A stretch of 64,000 bases of DNA from Halanaeroarchaeum sp. HSR-CO (GTDB lineage Archaea; Halobacteriota; Halobacteria; Halobacteriales; Halobacteriaceae), in assembly GCF_024972755.1 (NCBI RefSeq), contig NZ_CP087724.1:1488001-1552000 (forward strand). Direction: 5' to 3'. A program made the translations under genes and the position numbers. This document shows, piece by piece, positions 1-8,376 of the stretch. Below the pieces are notes generated by a model that was not told the DNA's origin, ran no database searches, and saw only the letters and a list, made by a program, of their open reading frames with translations. Each line of letters begins with the position of its first letter. Within the stretch, counting starts at the first letter, position 1.

Positions 1-589
1 GTGATGGAGACTGGAATCGAATCAGATACTCTCTCGTGCCGGGACCAGCAATAGTATGGGATGACTGCATTTCTACGCTATCGGGCGTTCCATAGAGCTC
101 CTCGGGAGTGGCGATTGCATTCTCCCACTCGTCCATCACCCGGTCGGGATTTGGTATATCGAATTCGACCGGATCGACTCCACCTCGAACCAGCAGCGCA
201 AACGAGCGATTCGGCTTGAGCCAGGCTTCGGAGGCTTCACGACGCGCCTGTTCGAGTTCGACTCGTTCTTCCATTGCCGGCGGTTCATCGCCCCAGAAAC
301 AGTCATTCCACTCGCTCAATATTCCCGTGGCTTCCGACTGTCGGTCGGCTTGCTCACGGAGTTTCGCCTCGAGTCTGCGACGTTTTCGTCCTGTGGGTTC
401 TTGAATTTCTAACGCGTCACAGAATTCGGCGACAGTTTCTGACCGATCGGCGACAGCCCGCGCACGAACGACGGCAAATTCCGTCGGAATCCCTCGCAAT
501 TTGAGCCGTCGAAAGAGTCCGGTATCGAAGATTCGGCCAACAGGCGACGTCAGAAGCCGGTGAATTCTGGGCGTCGGGAGTCGTTCCAT
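1..589 (-). CDS. Unknown haloarchaeal protein, C-terminus outside window
   Basis: An open frame starts at an ATG at 589 on the minus strand and runs without a stop to base 1, giving at least 196 residues, so the gene is cut by the window edge. It begins MERLPTPRIHRLL and is rich in charged residues. The middle, around residues 70-125, is strongly helical and rich in Arg, Glu and Ala (for example KRRRLEAKLREQ). There is no signal peptide or membrane segment. I do not recognise the family. Codon use is like that of ordinary haloarchaeal genes, which supports it being real. No neighbour gives a clue to its function. Confidence 0.6.
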   Translation of the reverse strand, partial: MERLPTPRIHRLLTSPVGRIFDTGLFRRLKLRGIPTEFAVVRARAVADRSETVAEFCDALEIQEPTGRKRRRLEAKLREQADRQSEATGILSEWNDCFWGDEPPAMEERVELEQARREASEAWLKPNRSFALLVRGGVDPVEFDIPNPDRVMDEWENAIATPEELYGTPDSVEMQSSHTIAGPGTREYLIRFQSPS

Positions 590-838
590 GTCAGAGATAT
601 TAACTGGTGAATGTATTAGTATGGCGTTCAGGACCGGGGTTGAACGACGTCCATGAATTCAGCACTAGTACCTGGCCACCATCGAACAATCGAATAGCCA
701 ATAGTAGACTTCAGAATGGTTGTGGACGCTGGAAAGCACGATCAATACATCCACGTGGTGAATATGCGCGGTATTTCCATCACCGACGGACCGATAGGGA
801 GGGATAGTATAACACGACCAATATGTCATCAGTCCGTA

Positions 839-1645
839 TTAACCCGAATCAGTTTGTCCAACCCAAGCCGGTCGCTCGAGGGGGGTGTCGTTCGGGTTGA
901 ATTCGAACGTAATCCTGTAAGTCGTCGGATCGTCACTGAACAATCTGGACAGCATAAACTCCGGGTACGTCCCGGCAGGGTCCGTCACTTCCCATGATAC
1001 GTTTGCCGATCGAACCACATGAGTATCCGCGTTAGCATACACGCCGCCAGAGGCTTCCGTAATGCGGTACGTACTCCGCTCTTCGTACCACCCGGACCGT
1101 GGCTCGTAGACAGTCACCCCGGACGAGTTGGACCCTGCTCTCCCATAGTTAGCGACGTATAGGCTGTTGACGAACACGGACGCCGTTCCCGAAACCGGCT
1201 CCCTGGCGGTATTGGTTGTGTGCTCAACGACAAACGTCACGCGATCGCCGTCTCGGACCTCACGGAGAAGTATTCTGTCCTCCTCTTCAGTGATCTGTTC
1301 GTGAATGCGCTCGGCACGATCTCGTCCCGTTATGGTAAGCCGCTGGTAGACCGAACCATTCGGGGAGGGCTGGTATTTCTCCGAGGAGACATTTGGCTCG
1401 ACCACCTTCTGGTACCACTCACCTTCGGCGGTCACAGCACCTTCGAACGCCAATCGTAGATCCCCGTCGACAGCAATGTGTCCGGTCGTGCTGTATGCAT
1501 CTGCATCGCTGACGGTGAATCGTTCGCTTGGCGGGGTGGCTGCGTGTGGACTGGACGTGGTGAACGGGTATACGGCAGAGAAGACAAGGCCGAAACATAC
1601 CACCACCAAGATACCGATCAAGAATTCGGTAGCACGAATCTTCAT
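839..1645 (-). CDS. Membrane-anchored extracellular protein, unknown function
   Basis: 268 residues starting MKIRATEF. One hydrophobic segment at about residues 8-28 (LIGILVVVCFGLVFSAVYPF) acts as a signal anchor. It is followed by a long hydrophilic, Ser/Thr/Asn-rich domain with several N-glycosylation sequons (NVSS, NGSV, NSSG, NVSW). The soluble part looks beta-rich and should lie outside the cell. There is no lipobox cysteine and no recognisable enzyme motif. The gene stands alone, with about 250 bases before the partial gene at 1-589 and about 340 bases before the DoxX-like gene. Function is not inferred. Confidence 0.65.
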   Translation of the reverse strand: MKIRATEFLIGILVVVCFGLVFSAVYPFTTSSPHAATPPSERFTVSDADAYSTTGHIAVDGDLRLAFEGAVTAEGEWYQKVVEPNVSSEKYQPSPNGSVYQRLTITGRDRAERIHEQITEEEDRILLREVRDGDRVTFVVEHTTNTAREPVSGTASVFVNSLYVANYGRAGSNSSGVTVYEPRSGWYEERSTYRITEASGGVYANADTHVVRSANVSWEVTDPAGTYPEFMLSRLFSDDPTTYRITFEFNPNDTPLERPAWVGQTDSG

Positions 1646-1833
1646 TTTCTTCCGCTGAAGTTACGATAGGATACCGATTAACCCATCGGAGGCTAAAGTA
1701 AACTTGAGAGTCAATAACTGAACTATTGCGAGTGCTCGAATTCACAAAGGAGCCACGGTCAGGTGGAGCCATTCCAGTCTGCAAGATACGCGCGATGTAC
1801 ATTTGAACTCGTGTCTAGTTGCCTCCCCGACGG

Positions 1834-1965
1834 CTATCGTCGAGTTCCAGGGGTGCGGATCGAATTTCGGAAATTCCGCTGGTGAGAGAGAACCCCCCAG
1901 AAACCACCGATGAAGAGGCCAACGGTGATACCGACCCAAGCATGAATTCGTCGATGGATTTCCAT
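1834..1965 (-). CDS. Possible 43-residue small membrane protein
   Basis: A short frame (ATG at 1965, TAG at 1836-1834) begins MEIHRRIHAWVG and has one convincing transmembrane helix (WVGITVGLFIGGFWGVL) flanked by basic residues. It lies in the otherwise empty 1646-1988 interval, directly downstream of the DoxX-like gene on the same strand, so it could be a second cistron. No Shine-Dalgarno sequence is evident. It is too short for statistics, and overlapping frames in the same interval are equally open, so it is only a candidate. I see nothing else in 1646-1988. Confidence 0.28.
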   Translation of the reverse strand: MEIHRRIHAWVGITVGLFIGGFWGVLSHQRNFRNSIRTPGTRR

Positions 1966-1988
1966 CGCATCGACCGCATGGAGTCAAT

Positions 1989-2402
1989 TCACTGCAATAC
2001 GCGTTCAACCGCCGTTTCTGTGTAGGAGACTCTCAGCAGCGCCATGTGGAGGGCAGCAAGGACGACGTTGCTCGGCCACCAGAAACCCAGCGGGGCGACT
2101 GCGAGGTTAAATGCCCCACCCGCGGCCAGTCCGATACGTGCAATTTGCCCCTTCGAGAGGATGGCAATCGCGATGAAGGCCTCGAAAACGGCTAACATCG
2201 GGAGAAGTGCGTCCAGGTTGGGGAGAACGAAGTCAGTCCAGAACGCACGGTATTTGTCAATCAGCACGAATTGTGTGATCTCGGCATACACCCGTTGGTC
2301 TGTCGCCCAGAAATAGACGTGAACCGAACCGCCGAAGAGGTACGTAAGTCCCAGCACGCCTCGAAGGAGTTCGGTAAGGAGGGTGCGATCGAAACGCATC
2401 AC
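1989..2402 (-). CDS. DoxX-like small integral membrane protein
   Basis: 137 residues with four hydrophobic helices, at about residues 15-32, 58-80, 84-104 and 108-126. The layout is that of a DoxX/DUF417-like four-helix membrane protein, with a YLFGGSVHVYF stretch in helix 1 and a PNLDALLPMLAVFEA segment before helix 2. Members of this superfamily are associated with redox or quinone chemistry, but their biochemical role is mostly undefined. The start may be either of two adjacent Met codons (2402 or 2399). It is monocistronic, or shares a transcript with the 43-residue frame downstream. Confidence 0.6.
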   Translation of the reverse strand: MMRFDRTLLTELLRGVLGLTYLFGGSVHVYFWATDQRVYAEITQFVLIDKYRAFWTDFVLPNLDALLPMLAVFEAFIAIAILSKGQIARIGLAAGGAFNLAVAPLGFWWPSNVVLAALHMALLRVSYTETAVERVLQ

Positions 2403-2515
2403 AGCATATTCATCGGTTGGCAGTGAGTTAATTCGGAAATGTCATTCTTCGTAATTGAGAATGCCTATCTGGATATTTTGTTCAAATAAACGAAACAAAC
2501 GTTGGCGAATACATC

Positions 2516-3230
2516 ATGCCCCCACTCCGATCTCGAATTCGCAAGCATCCAGTGGCAACGTTCGTTATCGGAGCGTACGCATTCACCTGGGCTATCTGGT
2601 TCCCACTGCTGATCGCCTACGAAGGTGGGCGGATCACCTTGACACCGACCATTACAGCGGTTTTCGTACTCGGGAGCTTCGGACCGCTGTTTTCCGCCGC
2701 AGTCGTCACGTCTTTGATTGGCGGTAGCTTGCGGGCCTGATTCTCACAGGTTCTACGATGGCGAGTCGCGCCTAAGTGGTGGGTTGCGGCACTGGGGTTG
2801 CCAGTTGTCCTCTATGGAATCATGGCTACAATCCATCTCGCGCTTGGAGGGACACTCGACTGGGGAGAGGTGAATCCGCTGGCGACCATCCCATTCGCTT
2901 ACCTCACCATCTTCCTGTGGGCGGCGGTAACGAGGAGCTAGGGTGGGGCGGTTTCGCGTTGCCCTATCTGCAAGAGTGATACAGTGCGTTGACGTCGAGC
3001 CTGCTCATTGGCGTGGTCTGGAACGTTTGGCATGCACCGAGCGGCATCGTCGAACTCGGCGTCGCCGCCTGGGCACTGGATCTGCCTATCTATGCTGTCA
3101 TCGTAATCGACATCTCGATTGTTGCGACGCTGTTGTACAACAATACTGGTGGAAGCGTGTTGATCACGATGGTGTTTCACGCCGGCGTGAACGGTGCTCA
3201 GGGACTGTATCTGGTCACGGGAATGTTTAC
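2516..3230 (+). pseudogene. CPBP/CAAX-type intramembrane protease, 5' part of broken gene
   Basis: The translated pieces align with the intact paralogue at 4752-5627: KHPVATFVIGAYAFTWAIW, then the protease motif NEELGWGGF (equivalent to EExxxR with Arg changed to Gly), WNVWHAP, YNNTGGSV and VFHAGVN. Three lesions are visible. A TGA at 2738-2740 replaces a Trp codon, a single-base loss lies near 2925-2930 just before GGGNEEL, and a second TGA at 2977-2979 replaces an Arg. The frame then runs to GMFT at 3230, where an IS element is inserted. The remainder of the gene resumes at 4584. No functional protein can be made. Confidence 0.8.
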
Positions 3231-4583
3231 AAGCGGTTTAGGAGAATGCCCCGGGGCCTGACCCCGGGGTTGAATCCGATAGGCAGGGAAACAAACCATT
3301 AAGGCGATACATCATAAACCAATAGACAGCGATGGAGTACAGTCACCGTTACCCCGCATACCTGACACAACAGGTAGCGGCTGAACTGGAACGCCACATC
3401 GACATTCATCGCCAAGCGTACAACTACACCCGGTACCAGTACGAGAACGTGGATGCCGACAACATCGGCTCCGCGTACAAACACCACTACCGACTTCCCG
3501 ACTGGAAAGACCAGTTTCCCGTCTTCTCAGAGGTTAACTCGAAGGCTTTGCAACGAACCGTCACGCGCTTCTACGACAACCTCTCGACCCTGAAAGAGCA
3601 GAAAGAGAACGGGCGTAAGGTTGGGAACCTCAAGTGGAAGTCGCCGAGGGAGTTCCAGAGTATGACGTACTCGCAGTCTGGCTTCGAACTCAAAAACACG
3701 AGTGGCCGACATGCGACACTCTGGCTCTCCAAGATCGGCGACCTCAAAATCCGCTACCACCGCAACATCCCCGACGAAGCGGACATCAAAGAAGTCACTA
3801 TTAAAAAAGAGACGACCGGCGAGTGGTTCGTCTCGTTCGGCCTCGAAACTGACGAGGCTGACCTGCCCGAGAAACCCGACGTGGACTCCTTGGACACGAG
3901 CAATAGCGTCGGCGTTGACCTCGGTATCCAGAACTACATCCACACTTCGGACGGCAAGACTGTGGATTGGCTCGACCTCGAAGACGAGTACGAGCGTCTA
4001 CGACGCGAGCAACGCGAGTTGTCACGGAAAGAGAAAGCGTCGAACAACTACGAGAAGCAACGCCGGGAAGTGGCGAAGGTCAACCGTCACATTCGGCGGA
4101 AGGTGCTGGACTATCAGCACAAGATAACGACGTGGCTCGTCCGTGAGTACGATGCCGTGTTCGTTGAGGACTTGGATGTGAAAGGGATGCTCGAACAGTC
4201 GCATAACGCCCGCAACAAGCAGGATGCAGCGTGGCGACAGTTCATCACCCTCCTCGAATACAAGGCCGAGCTGTATGGTACGCACGTCGTCCAAGTGGAA
4301 GCCGCTGGGACAACGAAAGAGTGCGCAAAGTGTGGCGTGGCTACGGCGAAACCAATCTGGGTGCGTGAACACTCGTGTCCATCGTGTGGGTTTGAGACAG
4401 ATAGAGATGCAAACGCGGCGATGAACGTCCTACAACGCGGTTTTCAGGAATTAGGGCTGGGATGGCCCGAAAATACGCCCGCAGAGACTGCGCTCCCTAC
4501 GGACACACCTAACTTTCAGCGTGTGTCTGCAAAGCGCGTCGTGGAAACGGGAAGCCTCGGGGCTTGACCCCGAGGCGATTCAC
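3231..4583 (+). mobile_element. IS1341-type (IS200/IS605 superfamily) element carrying only tnpB
   Basis: The boundaries are deduced from the interrupted host gene. The left flank ends in TTTAC (3226-3230), and the element ends in TTCAC (4579-4583). Joining 3230 to 4584 restores the protease reading frame exactly (GMFT + PPGEIARFAAW). Both ends carry subterminal hairpins with closely related stems: CCCCGGGG-CCTGA-CCCCGGGG at 3249-3269 and GCCTCGGGG-CTTGA-CCCCGAGGC at 4554-4576. There is no target duplication, as expected for this superfamily, which inserts 3' of a short pentamer. No tnpA is present, so mobility would need a transposase in trans; the related tnpA at 37459-37863 is a candidate. 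Confidence 0.85.
3332..4567 (+). CDS. tnpB: TnpB, RNA-guided endonuclease of IS200/IS605 superfamily
   Basis: 411 residues with all catalytic elements. The RuvC aspartate is in GVDLG (Asp196), the glutamate in VFVEDLDVKG (about Glu279), and the final aspartate in TDRDANAAMN (about Asp359). A zinc finger has the pairs CAKC (331-334) and CPSC (349-352). The N-terminal half is the usual helical, basic nucleic-acid-binding part. TnpB proteins cut DNA next to a short target-adjacent motif, using an RNA made from the element's right end, and so favour retention of the element. The TTTAC left flank is the expected motif here. The frame is intact, and the last codons run into the right-end hairpin. 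Confidence 0.93.
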   Translation: MEYSHRYPAYLTQQVAAELERHIDIHRQAYNYTRYQYENVDADNIGSAYKHHYRLPDWKDQFPVFSEVNSKALQRTVTRFYDNLSTLKEQKENGRKVGNLKWKSPREFQSMTYSQSGFELKNTSGRHATLWLSKIGDLKIRYHRNIPDEADIKEVTIKKETTGEWFVSFGLETDEADLPEKPDVDSLDTSNSVGVDLGIQNYIHTSDGKTVDWLDLEDEYERLRREQRELSRKEKASNNYEKQRREVAKVNRHIRRKVLDYQHKITTWLVREYDAVFVEDLDVKGMLEQSHNARNKQDAAWRQFITLLEYKAELYGTHVVQVEAAGTTKECAKCGVATAKPIWVREHSCPSCGFETDRDANAAMNVLQRGFQELGLGWPENTPAETALPTDTPNFQRVSAKRVVETGSLGA

Positions 4584-4603
4584 CCCGCCGGGTGAGATTG
4601 CCA
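4420..4603 (+). ncRNA. Predicted omega/reRNA of the tnpB element
   Basis: TnpB guide RNAs in this superfamily are transcribed from the 3' part of tnpB through the right end, and finish with about 16-20 bases of flanking DNA as guide. Here the right end shows the hairpin at 4554-4576, and the predicted guide would be 4584-4603, which is protease-gene sequence. The 5' limit given is arbitrary. This is inferred from family knowledge and the visible hairpin, not from transcript data. Confidence 0.4.
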
Positions 4604-4755
4604 GATTTGCAGCCTGGACGATCCTGGTCTTTGAGGTGGTTTGGCTGGGAGGATCTGGCAAGCGGGAGCGTTCTCGATGTGACCCGCGCCGGCAAACCGA
4701 CCTCGGGACGGAACGAAGGTTAACATTCATTACTGGCCCATCAGGAGGAGTCTAA
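4584..4755 (+). pseudogene. CPBP protease pseudogene, 3' fragment beyond the IS
   Basis: This is the continuation of the broken gene at 2516-3230. The sequence resumes with PPGEIARFAAWTILVFEVVW, which supplies the last hydrophobic helix of the protein. The frame then continues as a basic tail to a stop at 4753-4755. A different frame in the same stretch reads FGWEDLASGSVLDVTRAGKPT and stops at about 4724, and looks more like a normal haloarchaeal CPBP C-terminus, so another frameshift near 4650 is likely. The fragment has no start of its own and is not expected to be expressed. Confidence 0.7.
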
Positions 4756-5627
4756 GCGGTTTTTCCCTGGATATAGGCAACGCCCGGTATCTCACCGTGT
4801 GCGATCGAGTGTCGTCCGAAGTATCCGACGATGAGGAGAACGACGAGTAGTTGTACCCCTAACTGGGTCACCGTTACCGTCGCTACGGCACGTTCGATTA
4901 TGACACCATCCTGGACGATTCGATCAGGAGCCAGCGGCAGCAGGATGTCTGTCGTGTTCACCATCGCGTGGAGGACCATGACGATGAGCACACTCCCGGT
5001 ATTGTTGTAGGCCCACGTCAGAATGACCGAGAGGAGGATTATCCCCACGAACCAGCCGATCTGGTTGACGGGGGTGAATCCCGAATGCGGTGTTATCGGG
5101 ATCACAAAGTAGGGGAGGTGCCAAACAGCCCAGACGACACCAACGATCAGACTCGCGGTGAGTGCACTGTACTGGTCATTCAGATATGGTTGCATGAATC
5201 CCCGCCACCCGGGTTCCTCGTTCAACCCCCCGCTGACCGTAAGACCGAAGATGAAGATAACGACTATCATCGCCGGCGAGGCCGAAAGTTGCGCGAGATC
5301 GACTGGGCCCCCGATAACCACGAGGATACCGGTCGTCACGGCGATGATGGCGACAGGGACACCAAAGGCGACGACCCACCAGGGCCAGCCGACTCGCCAT
5401 CGACCGATTTGACGAGCCCAGGCTCGGACGCTTTCACCCTGCAGCCACGTGACGACTGCGGCACTGACGGGCGGGCCGAAGCTACCGATGTAGATCAGAA
5501 TCCAGGGCGTCCAGCTTAGTTCCATGAAATAGGCTGGAACTGAGATAATCCACGTGTAGGCGTACGCTCCGATAACGAACGCGATTACCGGATGTGTATC
5601 TACCCACGAGATTCGGGGTTGGGTCAT
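4752..5627 (-). CDS. CPBP family intramembrane metalloprotease
   Basis: 291 residues and about eight transmembrane helices. It has the CPBP (Abi/CAAX prenyl protease Rce1-like) signature: NEEPGWRGF (the EExxxR motif), then WAVWHLPYF (first His), YNNTGSVLI, and VLHAMVN (second His). The glutamates and histidines form the metal site that hydrolyses peptide bonds inside the membrane. Substrates of haloarchaeal members are unknown. The gene is intact, converges on the broken paralogue, and is divergent from a third family member at 5811, so the three probably arose by local duplication. The start MTQPRIS is the only good Met ahead of helix 1. Confidence 0.85.
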   Translation of the reverse strand: MTQPRISWVDTHPVIAFVIGAYAYTWIISVPAYFMELSWTPWILIYIGSFGPPVSAAVVTWLQGESVRAWARQIGRWRVGWPWWVVAFGVPVAIIAVTTGILVVIGGPVDLAQLSASPAMIVVIFIFGLTVSGGLNEEPGWRGFMQPYLNDQYSALTASLIVGVVWAVWHLPYFVIPITPHSGFTPVNQIGWFVGIILLSVILTWAYNNTGSVLIVMVLHAMVNTTDILLPLAPDRIVQDGVIIERAVATVTVTQLGVQLLVVLLIVGYFGRHSIAHGEIPGVAYIQGKTA

Positions 5628-5810
5628 TGATCAATTCAATCGGAACATACGCCAATATAATTGTTGGATAGATTTTATTTTTTGATGTTCTTTCTCACTT
5701 CGATGACCGGGGGAAAACCGAATGAAGATGCGTTCCAAGTAAAACAGCGAGGATCCATGCATACCAGGATTGATGATGTGAGATATCAATTATCACTAAC
5801 AGGTTCGACC

Positions 5811-6734
5811 ATGGCCCGACACACCTCCGTTGACATTCTGACTGTATCGGGCTTCCTCGTGCTCACGTTTGGTATCTCGTGGGGTGGTGTGTCGTTGCTG
5901 TGGTTTCTCGATGTAGATCTCGCCAGTGGTGCCGGGCAAGGAATCGGCAGCGTTGTCTTCATGGGTGCGCCTACCATCGCCACAATCGTAATTCTCCGTT
6001 TCCGTGGAAAATCCATTCGTGAAGCATGTGGTCTCTATCTGGGTCGAGCTCGGTGGATTATTCTCGCCTGGATCGCCCCTGTGGGGCTGGTTGCCGTGAT
6101 GATTGGCGTTGGTCTACTGCTACCGGAAACGACGATAACTAGCGAATATTCGGCGTTCTTTCTCGAACTTGGCCAGAGCCCGAATATAGCGGCTGGCACG
6201 ATCGCTGACCTCGGCTCAATTGGTGTTCCACTGGTCGTTCTCTTGGGCGGTTTTGGACTCGTCCTCGGTGGGACGGTCTTCGCAGTCGCCGCCTTCGGCG
6301 AGGAACTCGGCTGGCGGGGATTGCTCCTCACGGAACTGGCGCCGATCGGGTTCTGGAAGGTATCGTTGGTCACGGGCCTCATCTGGGGAATGTGGCACGC
6401 TCCTCTCATCCTCCTTGGACTTCAGTTTTCGAATGAACCAGTCGTCGGAATCCTCCTGATGACTACTGCAACAGTGGTTCTGGCACCAGTGTACACGTAT
6501 TTAACCGTCCGTGCTCGGTCGGTGCTCGCTCCAACGGTTTTCCATGGATCATTCTTCCTCGGAGTATTCACATCTGTGTACTTTGCAGAGGAAAGCGAAC
6601 TCGTGGTTTCACCGTTCGGCGTTGTCGGGATCGTTGCTGGCCTCGTTGGCATTGCATCGTTGGTGGCCCACGATCGACTGATTGCTGAGGAACAACTCAC
6701 CAAAGGCGGGCCACTCCGCCCGTGGTCCGGGTGA
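5811..6734 (+). CDS. CPBP family intramembrane metalloprotease
   Basis: 307 residues from the ATG at 5811 (MARHTSVDIL). A longer frame begins at 5661, but its extra 50 residues are low-complexity and lie before the natural start of helix 1. The protein has about eight membrane helices and the motifs GEELGWRGLL, WGMWHAPLIL and FHGSFFLG, which supply the two glutamates, the arginine and the histidines of the CPBP active site. It is more diverged from the neighbour at 4752 than that one is from the broken copy. It lies divergently from 4752, with about 180 bases between. Its role may be protein maturation or self-immunity, but nothing here decides. Confidence 0.82.
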   Translation: MARHTSVDILTVSGFLVLTFGISWGGVSLLWFLDVDLASGAGQGIGSVVFMGAPTIATIVILRFRGKSIREACGLYLGRARWIILAWIAPVGLVAVMIGVGLLLPETTITSEYSAFFLELGQSPNIAAGTIADLGSIGVPLVVLLGGFGLVLGGTVFAVAAFGEELGWRGLLLTELAPIGFWKVSLVTGLIWGMWHAPLILLGLQFSNEPVVGILLMTTATVVLAPVYTYLTVRARSVLAPTVFHGSFFLGVFTSVYFAEESELVVSPFGVVGIVAGLVGIASLVAHDRLIAEEQLTKGGPLRPWSG

Positions 6735-6850
6735 TTCGGCGATTGTCCATCGTCGATGGGCTATTTTTCCCATCCCAGCCCGCAGTAAGTCAAATCGTGG
6801 ATTAAGCTTACAGAGAGTCTTTCTATTTCCCGTCATTCTGTCTGGACACT

Positions 6851-7420
6851 ATGAATCGACGAGGGTTGTTGGCGGTAGTCGCTGTACTGCTGATTATGAG
6901 TGTAGTGGGTATTGGGGGCGTTATCGCCATGGTGGGATCCGGGCCAGGTGGGGTTGGAGGCCTATTCGGTGAGGAAGAGGACCCACCGGCGTTGCTACAC
7001 TTCGAATCGGCTGGGGCGCAATGTACCGATGATTTCATGGCGAACAGCTCCACGAAGGTGGTTGCCGGGGACAGAAATACAGAGATTACATATTCACGAA
7101 ATGTGTCATTGCCTGGCCCTTCGTATGCGATTGAAGGACCGACGTTCGAACGATTGAACGAATCGACGTACGTCTTGGACATCCCGATCGAGGAAACGGA
7201 GAAGGCTCCGCGAGAGTGTGGGGGTGTAGCTCGCTATAATGGCACGGTTCGGATCCCTGCAGGTGAGGACCCGTGGCATCTCATCGTCAAGCACGACGGC
7301 GACAACGTCACGACGATCCATGGCGAATCCAATAGTTCTCTACTAGGTGGTTCGGCGAGTGTTGGTCAAAGTGTTTCAGGTCCTGAACCGACCACAAATT
7401 CCTCAAATTCCTCAGCCTAA
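6851..7420 (+). CDS. Secreted or membrane-anchored protein, unknown function
   Basis: 189 residues. The N-terminus MNRRGLLAVVAVLLIMSVVG is a signal peptide or signal anchor, followed by a Gly-rich linker and an acidic patch (GEEEDPP). The extracellular domain has two cysteines (in AQCTDD and PRECGG) that could pair. It has four or five N-glycosylation sequons and ends in an Asn/Ser-rich tail (NSSNSSA). Such tails are common on haloarchaeal surface proteins. No enzymatic motif is recognised. It is a single gene, about 115 bases after the CPBP gene. Confidence 0.6.
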   Translation: MNRRGLLAVVAVLLIMSVVGIGGVIAMVGSGPGGVGGLFGEEEDPPALLHFESAGAQCTDDFMANSSTKVVAGDRNTEITYSRNVSLPGPSYAIEGPTFERLNESTYVLDIPIEETEKAPRECGGVARYNGTVRIPAGEDPWHLIVKHDGDNVTTIHGESNSSLLGGSASVGQSVSGPEPTTNSSNSSA

Positions 7421-7495
7421 TCACGTCCATCGACGATTTTCGATGCTGAACAGCTATCCTGGGGCCCAATTGAGTCAATTCTATCTGAACCGGTA

Positions 7496-7819
7496 TTACC
7501 TGGGGAATCTGGGAGCGATGCCAACAGCCAATAGCGTCCCGCGCCGGCTAGCGAACAGCCAGTGGTAAGAGGCATAGGCGAAGCCACCGAATATCAGCAG
7601 AGACCCGGCAACCACGGTTATGGGATTTTCTACCCCAAAGAAGAAAAATCGAGATATTCCCCACAGAACTAGACTCATCGGCATCGCCCATTTGATCACG
7701 GGAAGGAACTTGGGATATATCGTCAGTACTCCAGCTACGAAACCCACACCAGCGAGTAGCGTCAATAGACGCCCAATCGGATTGTCCCAGATCTTCCTAG
7801 CCGATCCACCAACGCTCAT
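7496..7819 (-). CDS. Small three-helix membrane protein, unknown function
   Basis: 107 residues from the ATG at 7819 (MSVGGSARKIWDNP). The frame is open further upstream, but the extension is hydrophilic and Cys-rich and looks untranslated. Hydrophobic helices lie at about residues 18-36, 45-64 and 68-88, with a basic C-terminus (RRGTLL...PRFPR). Nothing identifies a function. It converges with the secreted-protein gene at 6851-7420, with about 75 bases between. Confidence 0.5.
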   Translation of the reverse strand: MSVGGSARKIWDNPIGRLLTLLAGVGFVAGVLTIYPKFLPVIKWAMPMSLVLWGISRFFFFGVENPITVVAGSLLIFGGFAYASYHWLFASRRGTLLAVGIAPRFPR

Positions 7820-8024
7820 CGTTCTACTGCCACAACAGGTCGCGATATGAATCCCTCTGTATGAGGTGCTGGGTGATTTTCCGTACTGAGGGATCCGAGA
7901 GTTTCCGCAATAGACCACAGCTCGGTCTGAACGTATCTCCTGCTGATGATTTCAACAGAGGCAAAATCGTGTGAATGCTTCACGCAACGGGATTTCAAGA
8001 CCCCACGGGCCCTATCTCCATTGT

Positions 8025-8138
8025 ATGACTGATCAGGATACTGAATCATCTCCAGATGCCGATCAGTCGGATGGATACGAGGGGAAATACGACAAGTACA
8101 TCGACAGAATTCTCGATCTCATCTCCCTCTTCTGGTGA
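8025..8138 (+). CDS. Possible 37-residue acidic small protein
   Basis: A frame from the ATG at 8025 to the TGA at 8138. It begins MTDQDTESSPDADQSDGYEG and ends DRILDLISLFW, so an acidic disordered head precedes a short amphipathic tail. This composition is typical of small haloarchaeal proteins, and no competing gene overlaps it. There is no Shine-Dalgarno sequence. It could equally be the start of a decayed longer gene. Apart from this and the fragment at 8252-8311, I see nothing in 7820-8376. Confidence 0.3.
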   Translation: MTDQDTESSPDADQSDGYEGKYDKYIDRILDLISLFW

Positions 8139-8251
8139 CAGATAACCGGTATCCCTTTTCAATGGGAGTCGTTTCTCGAAGCGATGCCCAGTTCTCAGCC
8201 CTCCAATCCTGAAGCTAGCCCTGGTGTCCAGTATCGAGGTGCACTGACGCG

Positions 8252-8311
8252 ATGACGCTCTATGCCATCGACGACATCGACGAGCAGACACTCAACCTTC
8301 CTGTAGTCTAG
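8252..8311 (+). pseudogene. Start of a DUF7544-like membrane protein, truncated
   Basis: The ATG at 8252 gives MTLYAIDDIDEQ, which matches from memory the conserved beginning of a haloarchaeal multi-helix membrane family (MTLxAIDDIDDAxxAT..., annotated DUF7544). After about 11 residues the similarity stops, and a TAG follows at 8309-8311. No continuation was found in the following 60 bases. I read it as the remnant of a deleted gene. The match rests on only a dozen residues. Confidence 0.35.
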
Positions 8312-8376
8312 GTAGTATTGACACGGGCACGTCGGGACGAAACGAACCCCCTTGGAGATCACGACCGTGTATACTG

